Shown here piece after piece: positions 1 to 11,900 of a stretch of 64,000 nt of DNA. The notes beneath the pieces are model-generated. The model did no database searches and was not told where the DNA came from. It saw only the letters and a program-made list of their open reading frames with translations. Origin of the DNA: Pestalotiopsis fici W106-1. Lineage: Eukaryota; Ascomycota; Sordariomycetes; Amphisphaeriales; Sporocadaceae. The DNA is taken from assembly GCF_000516985.1 (NCBI RefSeq), contig NW_006917097.1, forward strand, positions 806,001 through 870,000. The letters run 5' to 3'. Positions within the stretch are counted from its first letter, which is position 1. Each line of letters begins with the position of its first letter. Made by a program: the position numbers and the translations under genes.

Positions 1-335
1 CGGCCCCATTATCGAGCAGCTATACGATAGCTTCGTGGCACCTAAAAGCAGCCTGCCATAGTGGAGCGCTTCCAGTTGATCGCGAGGTGGTTTTCCGCCC
101 TGACCTGGGATGAAAGTACAGTGCTGCATCATTTAGAGGTCAAATTTTAGGACGAGTGACTCGCGGCAAGGATCTCAATAGATTATGTAAATACGGGAAG
201 GTAAAAAAAAAAAAAAAAAGAAAAAAGCAGGCGCCTCGAAAGTAGATGAAATCTATCATGACAGAAGCGCAATGTATTTGTATTCTCTTTCGACCAACAT
301 TGTAAAAGATGAAAATACCAGTATTCCCAATTTAA

Positions 336-2435
336 TCATTTGAAGATAATTAAACTCGGGTTCCTCTCTAATAGCCGCTGCTGAATGGCACGCCCAGTCC
401 TATCTCCTGACCAGGAGATCTCGAAGATACCCACCCGCCTGTAGCACCCGCTTCGCTCAACACGGAGTAGTATAGTCCAAATGCTTCGAGCTTTGTATAT
501 AAGGGGAAGTAGCCTGAAGTTTTCCACCCAGTAAAAGTGAGTAGGAGACACAAATGAGCCCTCATCAACACAGCCAAAGGTTTCAATTGAATTGTCCAAC
601 GAACTTATATCTTTTGGTAACTCCAAACAATGATGACGACTCAATCCGTTTATCCCATCATCTGGGAGAATAAGTAACCGACCGATACATATTAATATTG
701 GCCAATTTATGTTGAGTGTAGTATTCGTTGCTGCTTCTGAATCGGGCGACACATCTGGCTCTTGTAGGAATGTGTAAGCCAACAATTCCGCACTCGGAGG
801 ATTGTACAGTTCATCGAACTTAGCAAAGTTCAGCGACAAATAAAAAGCATGATTTCGGGATGCCCAATGCCAGCTAGGGGCATTTCCCGTTGGACTACGG
901 AACCTAGGCCAGGGTGTCCCAGGTGCGGTCCATAACAAAGCTTGTGGAAGGGTGCCATCCAGAATACCATACCGATAGGCTCGGTTGGTAAGCTGGGAAA
1001 AGCGCTCGCCGACGCCGGCCAATGCTTTGAATCTGTCCTTGTTGGGATACGATAGCTTTGCTTCGCTATATTTGGTTGATATATGGAACCATCGACGCAT
1101 CAACTTTGGCATCTCATCAATGCATTTTTCTTCGCTCAAAGGAGGAGCCATGTCATTTTCAGCAGCCCAAAATGAACTCCACCGCTCAACTTCCAGGATC
1201 GACTTACGACTCTGGGCTGGCGCAGTTTCGCAAGATGCTGCCTCAGAGCACTGCCATATGAGCTGTTTGCCTGTAAAACTGAGCATACGAGGACTGAGAA
1301 CAGTCTCTTGAATCACCCACGCCCTTTTAGACAAAGCACACTCGCTAAGGTGCTTGAAGGCCTCGAAGAGTGGCCCAAACCTCGTGAACGGGATAAAGCC
1401 ATCGTCAAAACAAATGTTGTAAAACGATTCGTCTTTGACAGCCGAAGGTCGCCATTTGAGAAGCACGTTGTTAAGGATTTCTTCCACCTTGCGTCGCTGG
1501 AACAGACCGTCGTGAGGATTCTTGGAGTATGCAGACCCGATATTCAGAAAGGAATTCGTGTACACTCTACACATTTTCTGTGCTTCTCGATTCCAATCTT
1601 CCCGCGCATCGTCGCTGTCGCCCTGTATTATACAGTAGCTATCGATCCACAAATACCGAATCTTGAGATGCCTGATTACTTGAACGGCTTCTTGGAAAGT
1701 ACGAGGGATCTTTTCAAGGGGGTATCCCGCCGAGAATTGCGATATGTTGTCTGGATTCAATACCAAGAATTTTCCCGGGCCCCAACAGTGGCTCAAGGTG
1801 GCATAATGTCCAGTGACATGCTCTTTCGCCGTGGTCACTAGACGTATGATGCCATCAACCGAAACATCCAGTAACCGACTGGGATACCAAGCATTATTCG
1901 CTTGAGCAAAACATTGATGGGAATCTTGACATCCTTCTAGCCACTTACAGGCTAGATCTAACACATGTGGTTGACCCATCAAGGAACAGGCTCTAGATCT
2001 CGCCGCCGAATGATACAGGCTATCGGGCATATCATGGCGCCAGATGTTCAGCTTGTCGGAAAGCAATCTCCGATCGGATTCCTCGTTATCCATCGAGTCC
2101 TCATCGTCCATTGAGTCCTCGTCGCCCATTGAGTCCTTGTCTTCCATCGAATAGAACTGGACCACATACCGAGGAGAATCATCGCAGCGTAAGAAAGCAT
2201 ACTCAATGCGATCAACTGGTGTATACACCCAATGACCGGGTAGCCGTGTGCATATCCAGCAGTCTGCTTCCGCTGCATCTCGACGGTCTTGCAGTGACGA
2301 ATGAAATTTCCTCGGAAAGCCATGGACCTCCCCAGGGTGCTGATCATACCATGACCGCCACAATTCAAAGGATCCAGGGGCGAATATTGATTTGCAGGTG
2401 GAACAGAGTGGCTGGCTTGGAATTGTTGCTGCCAT
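336..2435 (-). CDS. HET-domain protein (heterokaryon incompatibility-like), 699 aa
   Basis: Single-exon gene, ATG at 2435 and TGA at 336-338. The HET domain (PF06985 type) covers about residues 209-375: YATLSHCWG at 211-219, LWIDSYCIIQ at 262-271, then the usual region with DWNREAQKM and a conserved tryptophan-rich W-V-I-Q-E block. Two Cys pairs near the N-terminus (CSTC at 11-14, CWIC at 59-62) are seen in many fungal HET proteins. HET proteins act in allorecognition and cell death between incompatible fungal strains, but most family members have no tested role and the domain alone does not show it. Odd feature: residues 96-118 form an acidic Asp-Ser-Met repeat encoded by an 18-bp tandem repeat. 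The reading frame is intact. Assignment to the family is very sure; a role in incompatibility is inference. Confidence 0.93.
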   Translation of the reverse strand: MAATIPSQPLCSTCKSIFAPGSFELWRSWYDQHPGEVHGFPRKFHSSLQDRRDAAEADCWICTRLPGHWVYTPVDRIEYAFLRCDDSPRYVVQFYSMEDKDSMGDEDSMDDEDSMDNEESDRRLLSDKLNIWRHDMPDSLYHSAARSRACSLMGQPHVLDLACKWLEGCQDSHQCFAQANNAWYPSRLLDVSVDGIIRLVTTAKEHVTGHYATLSHCWGPGKFLVLNPDNISQFSAGYPLEKIPRTFQEAVQVIRHLKIRYLWIDSYCIIQGDSDDAREDWNREAQKMCRVYTNSFLNIGSAYSKNPHDGLFQRRKVEEILNNVLLKWRPSAVKDESFYNICFDDGFIPFTRFGPLFEAFKHLSECALSKRAWVIQETVLSPRMLSFTGKQLIWQCSEAASCETAPAQSRKSILEVERWSSFWAAENDMAPPLSEEKCIDEMPKLMRRWFHISTKYSEAKLSYPNKDRFKALAGVGERFSQLTNRAYRYGILDGTLPQALLWTAPGTPWPRFRSPTGNAPSWHWASRNHAFYLSLNFAKFDELYNPPSAELLAYTFLQEPDVSPDSEAATNTTLNINWPILICIGRLLILPDDGINGLSRHHCLELPKDISSLDNSIETFGCVDEGSFVSPTHFYWVENFRLLPLIYKARSIWTILLRVERSGCYRRVGIFEISWSGDRTGRAIQQRLLERNPSLIIFK
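2085..2149 (-). repeat. 18-bp tandem repeat inside the HET gene
   Basis: About three and a half imperfect copies of an 18-bp unit, each coding for a DSMxDE/DSMDNE hexapeptide on the minus strand. Because the unit is a multiple of three, changes in copy number would keep the frame. It lies upstream of the HET domain. Confidence 0.85.
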
Positions 2436-3257
2436 ATCGGAATTGTGACCAAATGTATTACTCGATCAATTCGTGGTGATAAAAATGGCGATGCTGCTTT
2501 TGATTCAAGGACAGTTGAGTAGATATTAAGGTAAAGATCAAACTTTAACTTGAGACGACTTAGGCGACTACAAGACCACAAGAACCCACGAGCCGTCAGG
2601 GATAATAAGCAGTATTTTTGAACGAGAAAATTTATATTTTGATTATTAGTCCAAAGTGTGGCAATTTCAATACATACAGAAATCTTTGTACGAGCCACGT
2701 GGACCACATCATTGTCCGCTGGCATAGCATACACAGTACGTTGTACGTCAACGCTTACTATGGGACCAAGGTCTTCTGAGGTTCTTGCAGGCATCATTAC
2801 GAATGAGACACTCCGACAAGGTCCACTCAATGCACCTGTTCTCCCAGCAACGACCAGTAGGATCCGCGTAGTTGACCGAGCTTGGGGTTCGCCGATGCCC
2901 ACCAGAGATAACAACTCACACAGTGGCGGGAAAGCTGCAGGTGTGCATCCGTGGTTCTCCGTCACGCCTTGTGTGAGTTATTTAGTTGCCTGAGCTCGAC
3001 CAAAATGAGTTTAATGCTCCGATAAGATACATCTGCTTGTTTTTCCTTTTCTATATTTGGCTTTGGAAGGTCCATATCGCGTCTTTAGGACTGGTTGGTA
3101 ATAGTTGTATCAGTGCTATGGATTTAGTATGCTACTGTTGAAATAGCTACTCGTAGGAGTTCTGTGGCTGCAGGTATCTATACAAGTAGCATCGAGCCCT
3201 CCAAAATTCGGACCGACTTGATAGACGGGCAGGGTCGCCCTGCGCTCTGTTTGATTA
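2436..3257. other. Intergenic, upstream of the HET gene
   Basis: It separates the start of the HET gene from the end of the membrane-protein gene. An open frame on the minus strand from 2965 overlaps the HET gene but begins with GTG and has no recognisable domain. I see no supported gene. Confidence 0.5.
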
Positions 3258-5193
3258 TCATTCATGATGATCTTCATCATAGGGACAGGAGCCTTGCCCA
3301 TCAGCTCGCCAGCGCTGTGCGTCCGTTTGTACTCCCCCCAGATCCGAAATCATAGACAGCACAGAAACACCCTCAGGAGGAATGAAAACATGACTATTCT
3401 CAAGCCGCTCAGGCAAAGGGTCTTTACCGGAAGTCTCGGATAAGTCGACACCACCTGAGATCCGTACGTTGTAGGCCACCCGCAGGATGGTAGAGAATCT
3501 AGTGCTGTAGCTTCCACCCGCTCTGACTGCGACCGTGTACCCGGCAAGGCCGCTCAATGCTGCGAGGCCAACAGCGATGCCATACGCCAACCAGAGTATT
3601 GATGCAGAGTATGTGTATATATTCTGGTACGTCCTAGCAGTTACGGTCGTCGTCTTTGGAGCATCAGGCCTGACAACCCTCCGATTAGTTCTGCATGAAA
3701 GGTATTGTATGAAAGTGGCTCACATGAGTAGAAGCTCCTGAGACATCAAGCTCAAAGTTGCATTCCGGAACATTTCCTCGATTCCTTCTGCCATGGTTAT
3801 GTTTGCTGTGTTACTCGATGTGAGACCTCCTATATCCGATTTCAAGTAGTTCAACTCGACTGCAGTTGCGAGCGCGGTGACAAGGACTTTTCCATCAATT
3901 TGGAACGATAGATCAAGTTCAGAGGGATCTTGCCAAATGTATCCGACAATGTAATCTTGAAATGCTTCCATTACCGCCATATATGACCAGAGTAGCATAT
4001 AGTTTGCCGGTTGGTTTAGCTCAGGATATACGATTGAAGTGATTGCTACTGGCTGTGGTTCAAAAGGAGATTCGTACGATGTGATGGTGGAAACCACATC
4101 TTGGACGCCTTCGTCATAGCTGTAATCGGCGCTGTAGGTGGCATTCCACATTTGACATTGAACGAGCGTTATGTTGGGCGCTGCGGCAGACGAGCATTCG
4201 TCTCCCACTGCAACCACGGTAATTGATCCTGAAAGACCTGTTGGTGGATCAAAGCCCCAGTAACCGTCGGAATGGCTCCAAGGAAAGGTATCGTCGCTCG
4301 GCCAAGCCAAGTACTTGTAACACCGTAGCGGATTGGTCGAAGCATTTTGGATGGTCATCGACTGGTTCATCCAGAGCGTACTTCCGTGCTCTATCTCAGA
4401 ACACTTGAGTGCTGGTCCTTGGAAATCGACGTGATAAGTCGAGTTGGGAAACGGCGCGGCCAGTGGGAGAACTGCGCTGGCCAACAGTGACTGCGAAACA
4501 GCCCGCGTAACAGGGGCCAACGGGCCATCATAATCCAGGCTACCACCTGTATCATCGTGTTTATCCACCGCAATGGAATTCGCGAAATTGCAGTAGCCAA
4601 ATCCAATCGTTGGGGCAGCGAATAACGTCAAATTGGTCATCAGCATCGGTGAAATACTCAAGGTAGCTGGAGTGATGACGGCGGCAAACGGCAAGAGCCT
4701 CAAAGACGGCAATAATTAGTTTTGATTCCATGATTTTTATCCGAAAATCTACTTACCAATATACAACAGCAATTATCATGGCAACGGGGTGCCGGCCCCA
4801 TAGCCGGATGTTCAGAACGTCAACAATGCTGTGCTGCGCAGATAGAAGACTGTCGATCAGGCGCAGCTCAGTTGGGCGACCCTTGATGGCCTTCCAACTG
4901 AATTGGTCCTGGGCTCTCGATATAGCGATACCCAAGAGAGCTTTGACAAGAAAAGCCAGAAGAGTCCCCACGGCAATGTTTGTTTGTTGACCCGACAAGT
5001 TTTGCATGAGGCCATACAACCTATCAGACGTATCATGCGATGGTGCTTGGCCATCCAGACTTTGATAGAAAAAGTGGTGCCCAATCGCGAATGCAACACC
5101 ACCAAGAAGGGCTGCAGTAGGAGTCCGGAATATACCCAGATAATAGGACAGATTCGCTCCGTTTAGATCACTGGGGCCCTTGGATTCCTTCAT
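3258..5193 (-). CDS. Fungal multi-spanning membrane protein of unknown function, 3 exons, 607 aa
   Basis: Exons 5193-4757, 4698-3724 and 3669-3258, joined by introns of 58 bp (GTAAGT donor) and 54 bp (GTGAGC donor, ACTAAT branch, TTGTCAG acceptor). The total closes in frame at 607 aa. The layout is one I know from a large, mostly uncharacterised fungal family. Hydrophobic segments lie near residues 17-42 (with the motif GHHFFY), 70-92 and 135-160. A long N-glycosylation-rich outer domain with scattered Cys follows, then one C-terminal helix (SASILWLAYGIAVGLAALSG) just before the family motif FSTILRV and a hydrophilic tail. It sits between the HET gene and the P450, both on the same strand. 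No enzymatic motif is visible. Sure of the gene and its topology; function unknown. Confidence 0.85.
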
Positions 5194-6196
5194 CTTTCAG
5201 TTCAGGTCGTTTCGTAGTTCAGTTGTATCTACCAAGACAGAGCCTTCCGGTCTTGAAGGCCGTGGAAGGTTCTCCAGCGGTATTTCAATTGCCTTGAACA
5301 TTTGTAGACCTATCCATGTCTGTCAATTTTATTCAATACCATGACCTCTGCGAGGCTTCTGTTGCACGTTACCTGGCATTGAGAAGTGGCCTTACGGATC
5401 TGCAATTCTCGCCTTATGTTACACCCATCACCTCGGCTTTACGACGGCGCAGTTTGAGATTTCGTCAACAACCTCACTGTATAGCCAATATGATTTGAGT
5501 ATTACTATGCACAGCCCTGTACTCCCAGCTCGCTGATCCTGGCCACTTTGTTCAGTCGTAACACAAGATCATCAAAAGTTTGCGGGCCGCGTCGGGTAGG
5601 GGCCGAGAATAACTTATTATTACTATTCATTGTGGTAAGTGGCTGGGATCCGACGAACCACCTCATTTGTGACCCGTCATAGTTGGCCCTGAGCTTCTGC
5701 TGGAAACCGTTATGCGTCGCCGCCCGATTTGTTTGCTAACCGCGAAGAGACGACGCATTTGAGGTGGTCTTAGTCAACACAGACTGTAGCACAACATCAC
5801 AGCTGCGTTCGATGCAATGCTGATAACTTGCAGAAGTAGATACTTTTTATAGGTGTTTGGAGGGAGCGTTCTCAATCGTGAAAAGTACAAGACATCTTCC
5901 GAAACACGTACGAAGAGTTGAAAGCGCTCAACGCTGAGGTGTTTAGTGCTGCTAAAACCTCCTTGGGCAATGATGTTGAAACAGATCAATAATCCGAGAA
6001 AACTAAATAGCGAGTGTCAAAGACCGTCACATATTCGATCCCACAGGCAGGCAGTAAACTCAAAAGGGGCGACTAGAAGGCACGTCTCAGATACCACGAA
6101 GCGTGCTAGACTGGCATCGATAGAGTATCACCACAGCCATCACATGTGTGAACAATGGCTTAGCTATTAATCCAACTATATCATCCAAGTAACTTT
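5194..6196. other. Intergenic
   Basis: It holds the promoter side of the membrane-protein gene and the 3' side of the P450 gene. Short open frames only, none with family features. Nothing further recognised. Confidence 0.5.
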
Positions 6197-8093
6197 TCAC
6201 TTCTTCTCACTTTCAACCGGTAGAGACTGATCATTCCACAGCTTCACCTTGACTCCTAGGCCTGGTCTTCCGACCACCTCGGCTTCGTGATACTGCGCGT
6301 ACCAATCACCACAGTACTCGAGCCTGTCGAATTTCTGCATCATCTTCACAACTAGAGACGGTACACGTTAGTACAAATGTTACAAACATGGCCGGTCATT
6401 CAGTTACCTACCAACAAAAGCCATCTCAGTCATGGCAAAATTCTGTCCAACACAAATCCTAGGCCCGCCATTAAAGGGGACATAGTTCCAAGCCTTTGGC
6501 GTCCACTTTTCCCATCGCTCGGGCTCAAAGAGGGCAGGATCCGGCAGCGGCTCTCCGGTGGTTGGGTCGCGGCTTGGATAGAGGGCTGCGCACCGCTGCA
6601 TGCTCAGCGTTGAGTAAATGACCACGTCGCCCTTGACCACGGAAATGGGCGGCTCTCCCGGTGGACCGGATATTGTCGTGTCTTCGAGAGCGGTGCGAAG
6701 GTTGTAGGGGACCGCTGGGTATAGGCGCAAGGTCTCGGATAAAACGTGTTTCAGGTAGGCTATTTGGGAGCAAAAGACATGTCAGTGACTTATCTCTCGA
6801 AAATTCTTCAGATTTGCTGGGATTCGAAGCGAAGACCAACCCCCAAAATCGCAAGTAGATGGGAAATATTATGGTTTCGCGACTTACTCATGCCCTTGAG
6901 ATCATCATAGCTGGGCATTCGTGTCCGCCCAACTGTATCCAGAACCTCACTGCGAAGTCGCGCAAACTTGTCTGGGCGACGGCTCAACTCGTAAAACGCC
7001 CAGCTGAGGGTTGCCGCCGTGGTGTCGCGACCAGCAAGTAGAACGGCGACAATCTGATCACGCAGAACTCGGGGGTCGCGCGTGTATCGGGCGATGCTGT
7101 GCAAAAAGGTAAATTCCTTGTCGGAACCGCCAAGCTTATCGAGCTCGTCACGCGGCAAGGCCAGCGCAGCCTCGATAAACGGCATGACGAATCTGTCAAT
7201 GGTCCGGATCCCGGCGTAATATCGGCCGCGTGGCACCAGGACGTGGAAGGGCCCCAGCATGGTCACCAACATTTGGATGCTCTGGACCTCGTTGAACGCC
7301 TCGGCGAACTCGGCGCGTGGGTTGGCCAGGCTTTCTACGGCGGCACCGAGCAGAAAGTCGGTCGTCACGTCGAGCGTCATGCGGTAAAAGAGATCCATGA
7401 TGTCGACGGGAGCGCCGTGTGCCGGTACGAGATCGATCAGGGCCCGGGCCCAGCGGTCAAAGATGGCCAGGTCACTCACGCGGTCCTTGATGAACATGGG
7501 CCGAATAAGGCTGCGCGAGTCGTGCCATAGGGTTCCGTCGGTCGTAAAGATGCTGTCGCCCAGAAAGGGGCGCCAGAGGTTGTGGAATCGGTCGCCCTTG
7601 CCAAAGGCGGCAAACTTGCCTGTCAGAATCGTCTTGATGTGCTCCGGGTCCCGTGTGATCAGATACCGCTCGCGCGGCCGGATCTGGATCTCGACAATGT
7701 CGCCATGAGAGTTCCGCTTCGCTCGAGCGAACATGGAGTCAAAGTAATCCAGCAACTTGTGTGAGATTTGCGCGCGGGCACATCTGACGAACCATAGTGA
7801 CGCTGATTGCCAGTCAGTTTCCCAGTCTTGCAATGGGAAAGGGAGAATCTGAGTCTTGTATGACCTGCGTCTCTCACATAACGGAGACAGCGTGCACACG
7901 TTGAGAAGATCAAACAATGGAATGTACCTCCAATAGGAGTATAGGCCAGTCGCGGAGCCCGTACGCCTCCTATTTTGCGTATGCGCAATTCATGTAGCGC
8001 AAACTGAACATAGTAATACAATATACTCAATCCAGAGAGGATCCCACAAGCCAATGCGAGATTGGCAATGCTAAAGTCGATCTGATTCAACAT
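6197..8093 (-). CDS. Cytochrome P450, CYP52/alkane-hydroxylase type, 4 exons, 527 aa
   Basis: Exons 8093-7928, 7802-6888, 6759-6412 and 6351-6197, with GT-AG introns of 125, 128 and 60 bp. The spliced length of 527 aa is normal for a microsomal P450. Residues about 8-30 are a hydrophobic membrane anchor. The I-helix oxygen-binding motif AGRDTT is at 312-317, ExxR (ETLR) at 369-372 and the haem loop FNGGPRICVG at about 456-465, with the axial Cys at 463. The sequence style around FNGGPRICVGQNFAMTE matches the CYP52 clan, whose members hydroxylate the terminal carbon of n-alkanes and fatty acids at the ER using NADPH-P450 reductase. The substrate here is not shown. No polyketide, peptide or terpene synthase lies nearby, so a role in fatty-acid or xenobiotic oxidation is as likely as secondary metabolism. 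The first intron has several possible acceptors; CAATCAG at 7803 is the one that keeps the frame. Confidence 0.93.
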
Positions 8094-8959
8094 TTTGAGT
8101 CGGGTGTCAATTTCTGTTTCCGTGTAATGTACGAGTGATCGCCAAGGTCGGCCAAGATAAAATCAGGATCCAAGAAGGATGCCAATATTTGGACAAGTAT
8201 GCTAAGTCGTCCTCAAGGGAAAGGATAGTTTATATTCCAACGAAAATGGGGTTGGTACGATGTTCCTATACCATATCGTCTGTCACCACCACGTTCGTGG
8301 GCAATGCACATAATATGCCACTATTGAAATACCCGGCGATCCGTTGGCCAGAGCGAAAGCCAAGTCATTGCCCACCATCAACCGGAATATCGAGATCGAT
8401 TGCCCACGGAGCGCATTAGTCTACCCCGCAAGAGAAAGACGTTGAGGGGAACTAATGACTAAGGCAGGCTTCGCAAAGAACCACCGATTTGGAGATAGGC
8501 CAACCCCCAGATTTGGAGACGATCTGCTAAGAGAACTTTCAGATGTTTTTGTCTGATGTTCTCATGCCGAGGTACTGCCAAACAGCTTGAAGCTTGACAT
8601 GTCAATCCAATCGCAAAGGAAAACGCTGCCATCATGCATGGAAAAGGTCCTCGTAGAATGATTTGAGTCCATGAAGCATCAGCTTCAAGTGAAGTTGTGC
8701 AGAAACATCATCCGAAGTATGGAAACTCAAATCAAAGCTACCTACCTAGTACTTCTTTCGCCACTTCTTTTCCACTATGATATGAGAATTTCATGATTTT
8801 GTAAAGGCAGCTAATACTTCCCGAACCAATGACCAGTAGCGGGGCAGCACAATACCGGCTCGGCAGTCAGGACAGTCGTATTTGGTAATTTTTCCTGGGT
8901 CGTGTCTATGTTCAAGACTCGCTGTACAAGTCTGAAGTCAATTTGATACAAAGATGAAC
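8094..8959. other. Intergenic, P450 promoter side
   Basis: It contains the upstream region of the P450 and the 3' flank of the ankyrin/CorA-like gene. A TACCTACCTAG-type motif occurs at about 8739-8749. No gene seen. Confidence 0.5.
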
Positions 8960-11900
8960 CTAAACATTGTGCTCGCCCTGGCTTGAAGCCTTTTTCCGCC
9001 GCTTCTCGCCTATAGTCTGCCTCCAGGTCTCCCGGAACATTTGCATTCTTGCATGTAGGAATGGGGATAGCTTCTGTCCTTGGAAAGCATACATCATGAG
9101 GAGACCAATGATAGCGGTGGAGCAGAAAACTAATGATAATCAGATTCTAAGTGCTCACAGTAGAAGGAAAATATATAGACTCACACAATATGGGAAAGAT
9201 CCACCCTGGCTCGTATTCAATGTCACCTGAGCTATTATGCTGGAACACCGTGACGTTTAATGCGAAGAGTGAAGTCAGGAAAGATAAAGGCGTCTGTTGA
9301 CAGCATGTCAGTTTTTCTGTGAAGTTAAATGGTCATGACGTGGTGTCTCACAAAGACAACAGTGACGATGGTGAAGGCCATTAAAATCGTTCCTTGCCGA
9401 GCAGACTCTTGCGCCTGATCGGTGTTGATCCTGTTTTGCTCGAGACTAAGTATGTCGCTGACCTAGAAGACATTAGCCACAGTCATCCAGTACAAATTAG
9501 ACTCCAGTAGATTTACCGATTTCTGGACTCTGTCCGTCATCTCGATCATCTCCTGAACACCATGGAGGGTGTAGGCAGGATCTCGAGCACTTCTCGATCT
9601 AGAACCTTCTCCCACAAGTTCTTGCCAAACATTGAATTGCCGGGTAACAAGCGTTTTCAGTATTGTGAGCTCGTCCAAGATATCCTTGACTTCATCCAAC
9701 AGGCCGGCTGCAAGGCTTATCAACGCCCATTTGTTGGTTTCATATATATCATCCACTTCTGAGGCCTCTGTTGCATTTTCCAACTCTGTGTGGTGGTTGA
9801 CGATTTTCGTTCTCTCCTCATGATGAGATTGTTCCACGGTCTTGCTCCTCTGAAAGTTGTTCATCTTCACCGTGAATCTATGGAGCAAATCCTTCTCCGT
9901 AGTAGCCTGCAGCCCTCGCTATTCAGCTTTCGAGAACAAGAGGAAAGAGATAAAGGAAGATAACAGAGAGCGGTGCCGAAGGACAGTCCTAGTGCTTAAA
10001 CTTACCGCAAGATTCACCCTGTCTTCATACAAGAATTGAACCGACATTGATGACACTTTGTTTTTGCCCAAGGGGTGGTCTGAACTTCTGACTTTGTCCG
10101 GAGGATTGTTTCCAGGTTGCTCCATCGGAGAAAAGTCTTCCCATTTCAGACTATGCAGGAAGTCGACGCAAAAAGCAACTATGAAATGACTCATATCTTT
10201 GACTGACGACGGCGGCGGTTGTGCATTCTTTCTTTTTCTTGCCTGTCGCAATTGAATGAACAGTCTTTCGACCACTGGGTCATGGAAACCATCATTTCGA
10301 TGTGTGGATGAAGTAATGATCGTCTCTGGATAATACATTACCTCATTAGCTCAATGCTTTGTCGCAAAGATTGAACAAGCGAAACTTACCTTCATCAATT
10401 ACCCAGAGCCAGAGCTGATCCACTGCAAGGTAAGGCCATATTTGTTGATCCTGCGGTACACCATCTCCGTTCCGCACCTTGAAGAACGATCTTGTGAAAA
10501 CTTGATTCTGGTCGCGGACATCCATATCAGGTAGCGAGTTATAAAAGAACTGGTCTAAAGACCTCGTTCCATGGATGGTCTTTTCCTTGTAGGTCTCAAT
10601 CAGTTGATCGTATTTTGCCAGGTTTTTCTTGTTCTGATCCATGTCTTTGCTGTGTGTCACCATGACTGTGGCATCATTCTCGGCGTTTTCAATGCCTTTT
10701 CTCGGAGCTTCACCTTCCTTGCCTATGGAAGAGGTGCAAGGTTTCCGGTGACACAGACCGAAAGTAATGTACGGCATCTATAAGTCAGTCTACGTCTTCC
10801 TGAAGGGATGTCCAACTTACATAGAGCGCCACTCTTTCATATTCTTAGAATGACGAAGACACAAGTCAGCACTGAATTTAAGGCTTCATCTCCCCACCGT
10901 ACCTGTTTTCTGTGCAACTGCACCACCATGAACTGGATCACTACTACCAGCAGCTTTCCCTCCTGTTGCATAATCTTCCTTGCGACCATCCTTGGGTTTT
11001 TTCTTCGACTCAGAAGGTTGTTGACCTCGAAACTCCTTAGTTTGCTTCTGTAGCTCGGAAGATTGTTGACCTTGAGGCTCCTTGATCCCTTCTGGATTGC
11101 TTGCTTTCGGCCTTTTATCTATATCAGGCCGCCGTTCAATTCCGAGCCGTTGATCTTCCTCGATGATACGCGGTAGGCTTTGAGTGGGCTCTTTCTTGGC
11201 CGGACGTTAGGTCTATCTTGACAACAATTTGGAGAACATACCAAGCACCCAGGTTTCATGAACCTCGCTGGAGCGGTATCGGTTGGTAATTCATGCCAGC
11301 TCCTCTGCAAAAAGTCGTTCAAAGAATGCCATTCCGACGCCGGAACCTTTTTGTCAGTAAAGATGCGTTTAGCCAGGTCCTACGGAATATTGTCAGCTTG
11401 ATGCCGCTTCCCACTGTGGGGATGGACGATTACCTCCATCCATTCCATCTTAGCCACTTGTTAGCTTTTAGAGCACATTTTGTACGAGATTTGTGACTCA
11501 CGTTATTTGCGGGCAAATGTATCCATCTCATCCGAAGATCTGTCTTCTCGTGCCTCTTCTCTCGTGCCGCTTCAGCGCTGATCTTCTCCAAATCAGACCT
11601 GGCCTTATTCATGATTCCCTCAGGGCCCCTGTCTTCGTTATCCGGTCCTGCTTTGGAATATATGACATTTGAGACGCTTTCTGATCGTCGAAGTAGGTCA
11701 ATTTGTCCATCTCGCTCATAGAAATCCACAATCGTTGCCCAGTGTGCCTCGAGCACACCCGGTTGTGCATCAGACGTGATAGGTTTCCTGTATGACTCCA
11801 AGTGAGCGCTCTCAACCACAGGAGGGTCTGTTAGCATGTCCATCGTGAGCTTGAAATCTTTCTCTTCCTCATTCTTATCTCGGCTTCCTTCCATATCCAC

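Noticed and set aside
2048..2965. Long minus-strand open frame overlapping the 5' part of the HET gene
   Set aside because: It begins with GTG, overlaps a certain gene in another frame and shows no domain.
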